From an uncultured Collinsella sp. (GTDB lineage: Bacteria; Actinomycetota; Coriobacteriia; Coriobacteriales; Coriobacteriaceae), in the NCBI GenBank assembly GCA_900543515.1, contig UQRW01000009.1, positions 1 to 45,395 on the forward strand: a DNA stretch of 45,395 bases. The letters are read 5' to 3'. The position numbers and the translations under genes were made by a program. The notes beneath the pieces were generated by a model. The model was given only the letters and a program-made list of their open reading frames with translations. It had not been told where the DNA came from and ran no database searches. Below are positions 23,091 through 31,051 of this stretch, in pieces; the stretch's first letter is position 1; every line of letters starts with the position of its first letter.

Positions 23091-25664
23091 CTAGAACGTC
23101 TGCTCGTAGTCGCTGTGCTTTTTGGCCGAACGCACCAGGAACTCCTGGTTGGTGTTGGTGCCCTTAAGACCCTTGATAAACGATGCGGCCGCGCGCTCGG
23201 TGTTGTTCATGCCGGCAAGAATGCGACGCAGGCCAAAGACAAACGGACGCATCTGCTCGTCAACCAACAGGTCCTCGTTACGCGTACCGGAGGCAACGGG
23301 GTCGATAGCCGGGAAGATGCGGCGGTCGGCCAGGTCGCGGTCGAGCTTAAGCTCCATGTTGCCGGTGCCCTTGAACTCCTCAAAGATGACCTCGTCCATC
23401 TTGGAACCGGTGTCGATGAGGGCAGAGGCCAGGATGGTGAGCGAGCCACCGTTCTCGATATTGCGGGCTGCGCCCAGGAAGCGCTTGGGCGGATACAGCG
23501 CCGCCGAATCGACGCCGCCCGAAAGGATGCGGCCCGAGGCGGGCGCCGCCAAGTTGTAGGCGCGGGCAAGACGCGTGATGGAGTCGAGCACCACCACGAC
23601 ATCGCCGCCCAGCTCCACGATGCGCTTGGCGCGCTCGATGACGAGCTCGGCCACGCGGGTGTGGTTGTCGGCGGGCATATCGAAGGTCGAGGCCACGACC
23701 TCGCCCTTAATGGAGCGCTGCATATCGGTGACCTCTTCGGGGCGCTCGTCGACGAGCAGGCAGATGAGGTGCACCTCGGGGTTGTTGATCGAGATGGACT
23801 GGCAGATCTTCTTGAGGATCGTGGTCTTGCCGGCCTTGGGCGGAGACACGATCAAGCCACGCTGACCCTTGCCGATCGGCGACACGATGTCGATGGCGCG
23901 ACCGGTAATGGAGTCCTTGCCGTGCTCCATGCGCAGCGGCTCGTTGGGATAGACCGGGGTGAGGTCACCAAACTTGGGGCGGTTGCGAATCTGCTCGGGG
24001 TCTAGACCGTTGACGGTCGTGATTTTGGCGAGGCCGGCGCGCTTGTCGCCGCCGCGCGAAGGACGAAGCGAGCCCTCGATGACGTCGCCCGTGCGCAGAC
24101 GCGCGGAGCGGATGAGGTAGGCGGGGACGAAGGCGTCGTCGTTGGACTTCATGTAACCGTGGGCGTGGATGATACCGGAGCTGTCCGGACGAATCTGCAG
24201 GATGCCCTTGATGTCGCGGAAGCCCTCGGCCTTCGCGGCGGTGACGTAGATCTCCTCGACGAGCTCGGCTTTCTTCTTGCCGGTCGTCTCGATCTCGAAC
24301 TCCTTGGCCTTCTCGCGCAGCTCGGCGACCTTCATGGCCGCGAGTTCCTCACGCGAAAGCGTGGGCTCGGTGGGGGCGGCGTTGCGCTCCTTGTTGCGCT
24401 GTTTGCGATCGCGCTGGCGGTTGCGGCGGTCGTTGTTGCGCTCGTCCTTGCGCTCGTTGCGCTCGTCGTTACGCTTGTGCTGGCGACGGTTGGGGCGAGC
24501 GTTGTCTTCGGCCTCGGCGGGCGCGGCGCCATCGGTTGCGGCGGCGTCGGCGTTAGCCACAGTATCATCGCTGGCCTCGGCCTTGGAATCGCCCTGCAGC
24601 TCGGCCTCGGCCTGCTGCTCGGACGCCTTGGCCTTAGCGGACTTCTTACGACCGCGCTTGGGCTTCTCAGACGCAGGCTGTTCGACGTCCTGGGGCTCGG
24701 CGGCGTCAGTCGATGCATCGGCGGTCGTCTCGGCGGAATCCTCGGACGCAACCTTCTTGGCAGCCTTAGCCTTGGACGTGCGCTTAGCAGCAGTGCGACG
24801 GCTGCGACCGGGACGGAGGTCGGCGGGCTCGACATCGGCGGGAGCGGCCTCGGAAGTCGTAGCATCCTGGACGGGCGCGTCGGCGGCGGTTGCAGACTCG
24901 GCGGTCGCCGCAGCATCCCGAGCGGCTGCAGCTGCGGCTGCGGCCTTCTCTGCCTCGACGAAGGCCTTGGGCTTGCGACCGCGACGGTGCGGGCGCAAAG
25001 CCGGATCGACAACGGGAACTTCGCTGGCCTCGACAGGCGCAGCGGGCTCAGTTGGCGATGTGCCCTCCCCTGCCGCGGAACGGACCGAAGCCTCAGTGAG
25101 CTCGGGGGTTACCTGATCGGCAACCTGCTCGGCCTTAGCAGCCGTGCGACGGCGTGTGCGCGGTACCGGCTTCTCGGTCGGCTGGTCGGCGACAGGGGTC
25201 TCGGTGGCGGCAGGCGTCTCGGGCACAGACGGAGCTGCAAGCTCGGTCAGAGCCGCGGCCTCGCGCTCGGCAGCACGACGGCGGGCGCGCACCACCTGAG
25301 CCTCGCTAATCTGCGCCAACGCACGTGCCTGCGCGACCTCATCGGAAATCGGCGCCGAGGAGTCAGCTGCAACGGTGCGCTTGACGCGCGTCATGCGCGT
25401 GGTACGGCGCTTGGGCTTGGTGACCTCCTCGCCGTCAGCAGCAGGCTTGGCCGTGCGGCGCGTACGCTTGGGCTTTGCCGGAGCAGCCTCCTCACCAGTT
25501 GCAGGCACGGCCTTCTCAGCCGTTGCAGGCGTAGGCGTCGAAGCAGCCTTAGGCGTCTCAGGAGCCGAGGCATGCGCGGGCGCCGCGACCTGATCCGACA
25601 CAACCGGTGCAGCGGGAGCGGCTTGAGTCGTCGTTATTTCGTTTTCTTGCTGTTGATCAGACAC
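23091..25664 (-). CDS. rho: Transcription termination factor Rho with a 435-residue disordered N-terminal extension
   Basis: 857 residues, about twice the E. coli length. Residues 1 to about 435 are Ala/Glu/Lys/Arg-rich and clearly disordered, with repeated KPKRRTT-type basic patches and an Arg/Asn run (RNERKDERNNDRRNRQRDRK). The Rho N domain starts at about 436 (LSREELAAMKVAELREKAKE). The RNA-binding fold follows (GILQIRPDSSGIIHAHGYM), then the ATPase: Walker A PPKAGKTT near 607, LVDERPEEVTDM, and VVVLDSITRLARAYN. Rho is the RNA helicase that ends untranslated transcripts. The start is GTG (25664) with only a weak purine-rich site, which may limit expression. Actinobacterial Rho proteins often carry such inserts. 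Confidence 0.97.
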   Translation of the reverse strand: MSDQQQENEITTTQAAPAAPVVSDQVAAPAHASAPETPKAASTPTPATAEKAVPATGEEAAPAKPKRTRRTAKPAADGEEVTKPKRRTTRMTRVKRTVAADSSAPISDEVAQARALAQISEAQVVRARRRAAEREAAALTELAAPSVPETPAATETPVADQPTEKPVPRTRRRTAAKAEQVADQVTPELTEASVRSAAGEGTSPTEPAAPVEASEVPVVDPALRPHRRGRKPKAFVEAEKAAAAAAAARDAAATAESATAADAPVQDATTSEAAPADVEPADLRPGRSRRTAAKRTSKAKAAKKVASEDSAETTADASTDAAEPQDVEQPASEKPKRGRKKSAKAKASEQQAEAELQGDSKAEASDDTVANADAAATDGAAPAEAEDNARPNRRQHKRNDERNERKDERNNDRRNRQRDRKQRNKERNAAPTEPTLSREELAAMKVAELREKAKEFEIETTGKKKAELVEEIYVTAAKAEGFRDIKGILQIRPDSSGIIHAHGYMKSNDDAFVPAYLIRSARLRTGDVIEGSLRPSRGGDKRAGLAKITTVNGLDPEQIRNRPKFGDLTPVYPNEPLRMEHGKDSITGRAIDIVSPIGKGQRGLIVSPPKAGKTTILKKICQSISINNPEVHLICLLVDERPEEVTDMQRSIKGEVVASTFDMPADNHTRVAELVIERAKRIVELGGDVVVVLDSITRLARAYNLAAPASGRILSGGVDSAALYPPKRFLGAARNIENGGSLTILASALIDTGSKMDEVIFEEFKGTGNMELKLDRDLADRRIFPAIDPVASGTRNEDLLVDEQMRPFVFGLRRILAGMNNTERAAASFIKGLKGTNTNQEFLVRSAKKHSDYEQTF

Positions 25665-25837
25665 AGTGTTTGCTCAACTTTCTTTTCAAGCCCTGTGATC
25701 ACATGCTCCCTGCATAAACCTTCAGGGCGGCTAAACAGTCTAGCTCCGTCAAATACCGACGGACATCATTGATCTGTATCGAGATATTTGCGTCATATAC
25801 GCAGCGTTAGTGTAACACAACCGCAACCACCTGCAAC

Positions 25838-25880
25838 TTAGTCATTGAGGACGTTCTTAAACGACTAGTCAAAAGGGACA
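25838..25880. repeat. GTCATT/GACTAGTC repeat, copy 1
   Basis: TTAGTCATTGAGGACGTTCT followed by TAAACGACTAGTC and AAAAGGGACA. The same unit, with a handful of changes, occurs at 45098-45139. TAGTCATT and AACGACTA form an imperfect inverted repeat. It lies about 175 bp upstream of rho. Confidence 0.7.
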
Positions 25881-25917
25881 ATCTTTGGTTTAACACCCAC
25901 AAATCTGACTGCCTCCG

Positions 25918-26072
25918 CCAAAACTGTGGCGGTTTACTACGATGAATCGCTCAACCGCGATCACTCCGAAACTTGTTGAACTAAAACCGCAGGTAGATAC
26001 CTTGCACTTTTTAGCTAAAAGCCGGCGTGGTTGGAATATCTCAATTCATCGTAGTAAACCGGCATAGTTTCG
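25918..26072. repeat. Structured palindromic element, copy B
   Basis: Left arm 25919-25948 and right arm 26043-26072 are complementary at about 26-27 of 30 positions and include TACTACG (25935-25941) and CGTAGTA (26050-26056). The central core CCGCAGGTAG is at 25987-25996. Read on the minus strand, the spacings (53 nt and 45 nt) equal those in copy A at 15931-16092. Confidence 0.7.
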
Positions 26073-26113
26073 TATTTCCAGCAGTTCCAAATTCGTCAAT
26101 ACGTCGGCGTTTG

Positions 26114-26149
26114 CAAAAAAGCCCGACCTCCGTGGGAGATCGGGCTTTC
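26114..26149 (-). terminator. Intrinsic terminator of argS
   Basis: On the minus strand AAAGCCCGA and TCGGGCTTT pair, with further pairing around an ACGG-type loop, followed by TTTTTTGC. Confidence 0.88.
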
Positions 26150-26193
26150 AAGGCTTAGTTAAACCAAGTCTGTACGGTCAAATGACCCGCAGA

Positions 26194-28047
26194 TTACATC
26201 TGCTCGGGAGCGGAGACACCAACAAGGGTGAGCACCAGGGCGAGCGTCACGCGGACGGCGTCGCAAGCGGCCAGACGGGCGCGCGAAAGCTCGGGGTCGA
26301 CGGGACGGCCCTCGCTCGGCAGCACCTGGCAGGCAGCATAGAAGCTGTGGAAGTCGCCGGCGAGCTCCTCGGCAAAGTGCGTCAGACGGAACGGAGCGCG
26401 GTCGCGAGCGCAGCTGGCGATGAGGTCGGTGAGCTCGTTGAGCTTACGCGAAAGGGCAAGCTCGGTCGGGTCGGTCAGCAGCGAGTAATCGACGTTCTCA
26501 CCGATGGCCTTCGCGGCGACGGCCTTCATGCCCATCTCGTCAGCCTGCTCGGGCGTAACGTCAGCGGCACGGCGCAGGATGGAGCACACGCGGGCGTGAG
26601 CATACTGCACGTAATAGACCGGGTTGGAATTGTCGCGCTTCTTAACAGCCTCGATATCGAAGTCGACCATCTGGTTAGAGCTCTTGGAAATGAGCGTGTA
26701 GCGAGCGGCATCGGAGCCGACCTCGTCGACGAGCTCCTGAAGGGTCACCATGGTGCCCTTACGCTTGGACATACGGACGGGCTTGCCGTTGCGCAGCAGG
26801 TTGACGAGCTGGCCCAGCAGAACCTCAAACTTGCCGGGATAGCCAAGAGCGTCGCAGACGCAGCGGACGCGCTCGATGTAGCCGTGGTGGTCGGCACCCC
26901 AGATGTCGATGACGTGGTCGACGCGCTGGAACTTATCCCAGTGATAGGCAACGTCGGAGGCGAAGTAGGTGTACTCGCCGTCGGACTTGATCAGGACGCG
27001 GTCCTTGTCATCGCCCAGATCGGTGGAGCGGAACCACAGGGCGCCGTCCTTGGTGTAGAGATAGCCCATCTTGTCGAGCTTCTCAAAAGCGCGGTCGACG
27101 GCGGAGGTGCCGGCGGTCTCGCCCTCGGTGTCCTTCACGTACAGAGAGCGCTCGGAGAACCAACGATCGAAGTCGCAGTTAACGGCGTGGCAAAGGTCGC
27201 GCATGTTGTCGACCATCTTTACGTAGCCGCGCTCACGGAAGCTCTCCATGCGCTCCTGCGGATCGGCGTTGACCCACTTATCGCCGTCGGTGCGCCAGAA
27301 CTCGGCAGCCTCGTCGATGATGTAGTCGCCGCCGTAGGAGTCCTTGCCCAGAGTCTCGGCAAAGTTATCCTGATACGGATGGGTCTCGGGGTGCTCGTCG
27401 CTCTCGTCGGCAACAAAGGCGTCGCGGTCGGCGATCAGAAGCTTGTGAGCCTCGTCGATATCCACGCCCTGCTTGGCGATGATGTCGGCAAGCTGCATAT
27501 AGCGCGTGCTGATGGAGTTACCGAAGGTGTTCATCTGAGAGCCGTGGTCGTTGATGTAGAACTCACGCTGGATGTCGTAACCGGCGTGGTCCATCACACG
27601 ACAAAGGGAGTCGCCCAGAGCGGCCCAGCGTCCATGACCGATGTGCATGGGGCCGACGGGGTTGGCGGAGACGAACTCGACCTGGGTCTTCAGGCCGCCA
27701 CCGACGTTGGACTTAGCGAAGTCCATACCCTTCTCGCGGGCCTCGCCAAAGATGGCGTTCTTGACGGCAACGGAGAGGTAGAAGTTGATGAAGCCGGGGC
27801 CTGCGATCTCGACCTTCTCGATCGCGGGGTCCTCGGGCATATGGGCAACGATGGCCTCGGCGATCTTGCGCGGGGCGCAGTGGGCCAGCTTGGCGGACTT
27901 CAGGGCCATGGTAGAGGTCCACTCGCCATGAGAAGTGTCAGCCGGTCGCTCGATAGCGCAATCGTCAAGTTCAAATGCGGAAAGGTCGCCGGCCTCCTGG
28001 GCCGCAGCAAGCGCAGCGCGTACCAGCTCTTCAATCTTCTCGGGCAT
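26194..28047 (-). CDS. argS: Arginine-tRNA ligase
   Basis: 617 residues. A class I synthetase charging tRNA-Arg. The Arg-specific N-terminal domain (about 1-110) precedes FVSANPVGPMHIGHGRWAAL, which contains the HIGH signature. DHHGYIERV and the KMSKS-equivalent RMSKRKGTMVTL follow, and the anticodon-binding helical domain (RVCSILRRAADV and on) ends the protein. I chose ATG 28047 because AGGAGG is 5 nt upstream; the frame is open 13 codons further, but those overlap the ribosome site. Monocistronic, with terminator 26114-26149. Confidence 0.96.
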   Translation of the reverse strand: MPEKIEELVRAALAAAQEAGDLSAFELDDCAIERPADTSHGEWTSTMALKSAKLAHCAPRKIAEAIVAHMPEDPAIEKVEIAGPGFINFYLSVAVKNAIFGEAREKGMDFAKSNVGGGLKTQVEFVSANPVGPMHIGHGRWAALGDSLCRVMDHAGYDIQREFYINDHGSQMNTFGNSISTRYMQLADIIAKQGVDIDEAHKLLIADRDAFVADESDEHPETHPYQDNFAETLGKDSYGGDYIIDEAAEFWRTDGDKWVNADPQERMESFRERGYVKMVDNMRDLCHAVNCDFDRWFSERSLYVKDTEGETAGTSAVDRAFEKLDKMGYLYTKDGALWFRSTDLGDDKDRVLIKSDGEYTYFASDVAYHWDKFQRVDHVIDIWGADHHGYIERVRCVCDALGYPGKFEVLLGQLVNLLRNGKPVRMSKRKGTMVTLQELVDEVGSDAARYTLISKSSNQMVDFDIEAVKKRDNSNPVYYVQYAHARVCSILRRAADVTPEQADEMGMKAVAAKAIGENVDYSLLTDPTELALSRKLNELTDLIASCARDRAPFRLTHFAEELAGDFHSFYAACQVLPSEGRPVDPELSRARLAACDAVRVTLALVLTLVGVSAPEQM

Positions 28048-28389
28048 AGATCCTCCTTGTGTTAAAGCCCCCGAGCTCTTGGTCACTCGTAGGGCAAAAG
28101 CCAGAGTTTATAGCACTCTATCACAAGCGACGGGCACTGTCGCAGGGTAAAGCTAATAGATATTGCATATGCACAAAAATGACTACAGCTTGTATGGAGT
28201 CACTCAAAGATGCCGGTCTGCCTGCAGATTATGCAGGCGTTGAAAATGCATAAAGGTGTGAATGAGCTGCGTCTGTTATCGAATACTCTTACCTATCAGA
28301 GTTGTGTGCTTTTCCTGCATAAAGTACGGGTTTGCGCACGTCAGCGTGTTATTCTAGACATACGTAAATTCGTATAAGTTGGAGGTAGC
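28048..28389. promoter_or_regulatory. Divergent promoter region between argS and the CarD-like gene
   Basis: About 340 bp. For the plus strand, TGTTATTCT (28348-28356) is an extended -10, and ATACG-TAAATT-CGTAT (28360-28375) is an inverted repeat ending just before GGAGG. GCCTGCA...TGCAGGC near 28219-28238 forms a 7-bp hairpin. TGCATA occurs three times (near 28163, 28247 and 28316). Functions are not established. Confidence 0.4.
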
Positions 28390-28875
28390 ATGTTCTCAAT
28401 CGGTCAACACGTCATTCATCCGGGCCAGGGAGTCTGCACCGTCGTCGGTTTTAGGGACGACACACCGCAGCCCATGCTGCTGCTCGAGACCAAGCAGGGA
28501 CATGCGCAGACGATCCTCATGTACCCCGTGGCGCAGGCCGACCGTCTGCACGCCGCCATCTCTCAGCAAGATGCCGAGCACCTGCTGAGCCACTATGACG
28601 AGCTGGAGTGCGACACCTTTACCGAGCGCAACAGCTCGCTTGAGGAGACACACTTTAAGCAGCAGCTCAAGCTGGGCGCGCCCGAGACGGTCCGCGTGGC
28701 AAAGACCATGATGCACCGCATTCGCCAGGCCGAGGAAGCTGATAAAAAACCCAGCTCCTACTACATGCGCGTACTCAAGGAGGCCAAACGCCGCTCCATC
28801 GAGGAGTTCGCCGTGGCCCTTGGCGTCACCGAGGAGGCCGCCGAAGCCCGCCTAGCCCAAGCCGCCCTCAACTAA
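28390..28875 (+). CDS. CarD/CdnL-family RNA polymerase-binding regulator
   Basis: 161 residues. The N-terminal RNA-polymerase-interacting (Tudor-like) domain starts MFSIGQHVIHPGQGVCTVVG and runs to about residue 60 (LLLETKQGHAQTILMYPVA). The helical C-terminal part (THFKQQLKLGAPETVRVAK, then YYMRVLKEAKRRSIEEFAVA) matches the DNA-contacting domain of CarD. In actinobacteria CarD stabilises open complexes at rRNA and housekeeping promoters. GGAGG lies 4 nt before ATG 28390. The gene has its own upstream region and a hairpin after it. More divergent than mycobacterial CarD, so which promoters it serves is uncertain. Confidence 0.85.
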   Translation: MFSIGQHVIHPGQGVCTVVGFRDDTPQPMLLLETKQGHAQTILMYPVAQADRLHAAISQQDAEHLLSHYDELECDTFTERNSSLEETHFKQQLKLGAPETVRVAKTMMHRIRQAEEADKKPSSYYMRVLKEAKRRSIEEFAVALGVTEEAAEARLAQAALN

Positions 28876-28888
28876 CCCATCCGCGCCA

Positions 28889-28929
28889 AAAACCACCACA
28901 AAGGGAACAGGCACCTTTGTGGTGGTTTT
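28889..28929. terminator. CCACCACAAAGG hairpin, copy 1
   Basis: A perfect 16-bp stem, AAAACCACCACAAAGG (28889-28904) and CCTTTGTGGTGGTTTT (28914-28929), with loop GAACAGGCA. It lies 13 nt after the carD-like stop and can act as a terminator in either direction. One of six copies in the window. Confidence 0.8.
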
Positions 28930-28983
28930 CTTGTTCTAGTAGTATTCATTCTTATCGATACCCACGAGCACAAGGAGTCTCTT

Positions 28984-29583
28984 ATGGCAGAGCCGCTTAC
29001 CGCCGGAATCACCCGCGACCGCGCGTTCGAACTGCTCAATGAGCACAACAAGGACCCGTTCCATATCACCCATGGCGAGACGGTCGAGGGCACTATGCGC
29101 TACTTTGCGCGCGAGTTCGACCCCGAGAACGAGGAGTTTTGGGGCATCGTCGGTCTGCTGCACGACCTGGATTGGGAGGAGCATGAGGACGACCCCATTA
29201 ACCACACCATCTATGCTGCCGAGATTCTTGAGGGCGAAGGTGCGTCTCCCGAGCTCATTCGCGCCATCCAGACGCACACGTCGGACTTCAACACCTCACT
29301 ACCCAAGCCCGAGCTGCAGATGGAAAAGATCCTGTTTGCCTGCGATGAGCTCACCGGCCTGATCGGCGCTGCCGTCATCATGCGCCCGAGCAAGAGCGTT
29401 ATGGACTTTACGACCAAGTCGCTCAAGAAGAAGTTCAAGGACAAACGCTTTGCCGCCGGCTGCTCGCGCGACGTGATTTCGCAGGGCGCCGAGATGTTGG
29501 GCTGGGAGCTCCCCGAGCTCTTTGACCGCACCATCGCGGCCATGCAGTCCTTCGCGCCCGATCGCGATACCTTCCAGGCCTAA
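28984..29583 (+). CDS. HD-domain metal-dependent phosphohydrolase
   Basis: 199 residues. HD-superfamily fold with FHITHGETVEGTMRYFA (H30), the metal-binding pair in VGLLHDLDWEE (H60, D61) and IQTHTSDF as the third metal region. Many such short HD proteins act on nucleotides or phosphomonoesters; the substrate here is unknown. AAGGAG precedes ATG 28984. Flanked by two copies of the CCACCACAAAGG-type hairpin, so it is probably a single-gene transcript with its promoter near 28930-28970. Convergent with proA. Confidence 0.85.
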   Translation: MAEPLTAGITRDRAFELLNEHNKDPFHITHGETVEGTMRYFAREFDPENEEFWGIVGLLHDLDWEEHEDDPINHTIYAAEILEGEGASPELIRAIQTHTSDFNTSLPKPELQMEKILFACDELTGLIGAAVIMRPSKSVMDFTTKSLKKKFKDKRFAAGCSRDVISQGAEMLGWELPELFDRTIAAMQSFAPDRDTFQA

Positions 29584-29598
29584 CCGCCCGCGCCAGCT

Positions 29599-29639
29599 AA
29601 AACCGCCACAAAGGGGACAGGCACCTTTGTGGCGGTTTT
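29599..29639. terminator. CCGCCACAAAGG hairpin, copy 2, with compensatory change
   Basis: AAAACCGCCACAAAGG and CCTTTGTGGCGGTTTT (16 bp), loop GGACAGGCA. Relative to the other copies, A to G in the left arm is matched by T to C in the right arm, so the pairing is conserved. It lies between the convergent HD and proA genes. Confidence 0.82.
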
Positions 29640-29652
29640 TCTTGCGCGGTCG

Positions 29653-30939
29653 TTAGGGGCGGACCTGGCCGGTGCCTCGGAGCTTGTATTTGTAGGTAGT
29701 GAGGGCCTCGGCGGCAAAGGGGCCACGGGCGTGGAGCTTTTGGGTCGAGATGCCAATCTCGGCGCCCAGGCCAAACTCGCCGCCGTCAGTGAAGCGCGTG
29801 CTGGCGTTGGCGTACACGGCCGAGGCATCGACCGCATCCAGGAAGCGCTCGCAAGCGTCCGTGTCCTCGGCAACGATGGCCTCGGAGTGCATCGTGCCGT
29901 AGCGATTGATGTGTGCGATGGCCTGGTCCTCGTTTGCCACGACCTTCACGCTCATCTCGAGCGCCAGGTACTCGCGACCCCAGTCCTCCTCAGTCGCGGC
30001 GACGTAGTCATCGCCCTCCACAAAGCCGGCGTCGGCGCACGCGGCGCACGTGGCCTCGTCGCCGTGAATGAGCACGCCGTGGTCATGCAGCACGGTCACG
30101 ACCGCGGGCAAAAACGCATCGGCCACAGCACGGTCGACCAGCAGCGACTCGGCGGCATTGCACACGCCTACGCGCTGGGTCTTGGCATTAACGATAATGT
30201 TGAGCGCCTTATCAAAGTCGGCGGATTCATGCACGTAGATGTGGCAGTTGCCCGTGCCCGTCTCGATCACCGGCACAAGCGACTCGCGCACGCAGCGCTG
30301 GATCAGGCCTGCACCTCCGCGCGGAATGAGTACGTCGACAATACCGCGGAGCTTCATGAGCTCGCCGGTGGCCTCGCGATCGGTGGACTCGATCATCGAC
30401 ACGGCCTCGCGCGGGAAGCCCTTGGCCTCGAGCGCATCGGCCAGCAGCTCGGCGATCATGGCACACGAGTGATAGGCCAGCGAGCCGCCGCGTAGAATGC
30501 AGGCGTTGCCGGTACGGATGCAGATGCCTGCGGCGTCGGCCGTCACGTTGGGGCGCGCCTCGTAGACCATAGCGACCAGGCCCAGCGGCACACTCACACG
30601 GGTCAGGTCCACGCCACTTGCAAGCACGCGGTGGTCGAGCACGCGGCCCACGGGATCGGGCAGCTCGGCGAGCTTTTCCAGGCCGGCGGCCATGCCCTCG
30701 ACGCGCTCGGGCGTCAGCAGCAGGCGATCGAGCAGTCCGGCCGAGGTACCCGCATCGCGCGCGGCAGACATATCGAGCTCGTTAGCGGCGACGATGGAGT
30801 CGACACCGTTGCGCAGTGCTGCGGCCATGGCGCGCACGGCCTCCTGACGCTGCTCATCGCTCGCCGTGGCAAGCGAGGCCGACGCTGCCTTGGCGGCAAC
30901 GGCAAGATCGTGGACATACGTGGCTATATCGACCGACAT
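29653..30939 (-). CDS. proA: Gamma-glutamyl phosphate reductase
   Basis: 428 residues. Second step of proline synthesis: NADPH-dependent reduction of glutamyl-5-phosphate to glutamate semialdehyde. The aldehyde-dehydrogenase-fold markers are VMVYEARPNVTADAAGICIR-like (VAMVYEARPNVTADAAG), RGGSLAYHSC, VPVIETGTGNCHIYV, and the catalytic Cys in RVGVCNAAESLLV. GAAAGGG precedes ATG 30939. Unusually, proB is not adjacent but 1.6 kb away, on the same strand, beyond a peptidase gene of opposite orientation. Confidence 0.96.
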   Translation of the reverse strand: MSVDIATYVHDLAVAAKAASASLATASDEQRQEAVRAMAAALRNGVDSIVAANELDMSAARDAGTSAGLLDRLLLTPERVEGMAAGLEKLAELPDPVGRVLDHRVLASGVDLTRVSVPLGLVAMVYEARPNVTADAAGICIRTGNACILRGGSLAYHSCAMIAELLADALEAKGFPREAVSMIESTDREATGELMKLRGIVDVLIPRGGAGLIQRCVRESLVPVIETGTGNCHIYVHESADFDKALNIIVNAKTQRVGVCNAAESLLVDRAVADAFLPAVVTVLHDHGVLIHGDEATCAACADAGFVEGDDYVAATEEDWGREYLALEMSVKVVANEDQAIAHINRYGTMHSEAIVAEDTDACERFLDAVDASAVYANASTRFTDGGEFGLGAEIGISTQKLHARGPFAAEALTTYKYKLRGTGQVRP

Positions 30940-31051
30940 GGACGGCCCTTTCTCCTAGAAGTTTGCAACCATGGTAGCCGATTTGCGCATGGCCTCGCCC
31001 GCGGCGGTAGAATTGGTCAACCCGAAACACCGCAACGAACGGAAGACTCAC

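Larger units (their letters stand above)
25665..26193. other. Intergenic region of about 530 bp upstream of rho, rich in repeats
   Basis: It holds, from left to right, the likely rho promoter area (25670-25830), a GACTAGTC repeat at 25838-25880, palindromic element B (25918-26072) and the argS terminator (26114-26149). No gene is supportable. Confidence 0.6.

Noticed and set aside
24159..25772. 537-codon plus-strand frame antisense to the rho extension
   Set aside because: Low-complexity Gly/Leu/Arg translation produced by the repetitive Ala/Glu/Lys codons of Rho on the other strand.
26182..28065. 627-codon plus-strand frame antisense to argS
   Set aside because: Same codon-bias shadow. It covers argS almost exactly, and argS has the HIGH and KMSKS-type motifs.
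28246..28377. 43-codon plus-strand frame ending just before the carD ribosome site, a possible leader peptide
   Set aside because: No Shine-Dalgarno, and the best -10 element for carD lies inside it, so it would mostly not be transcribed.
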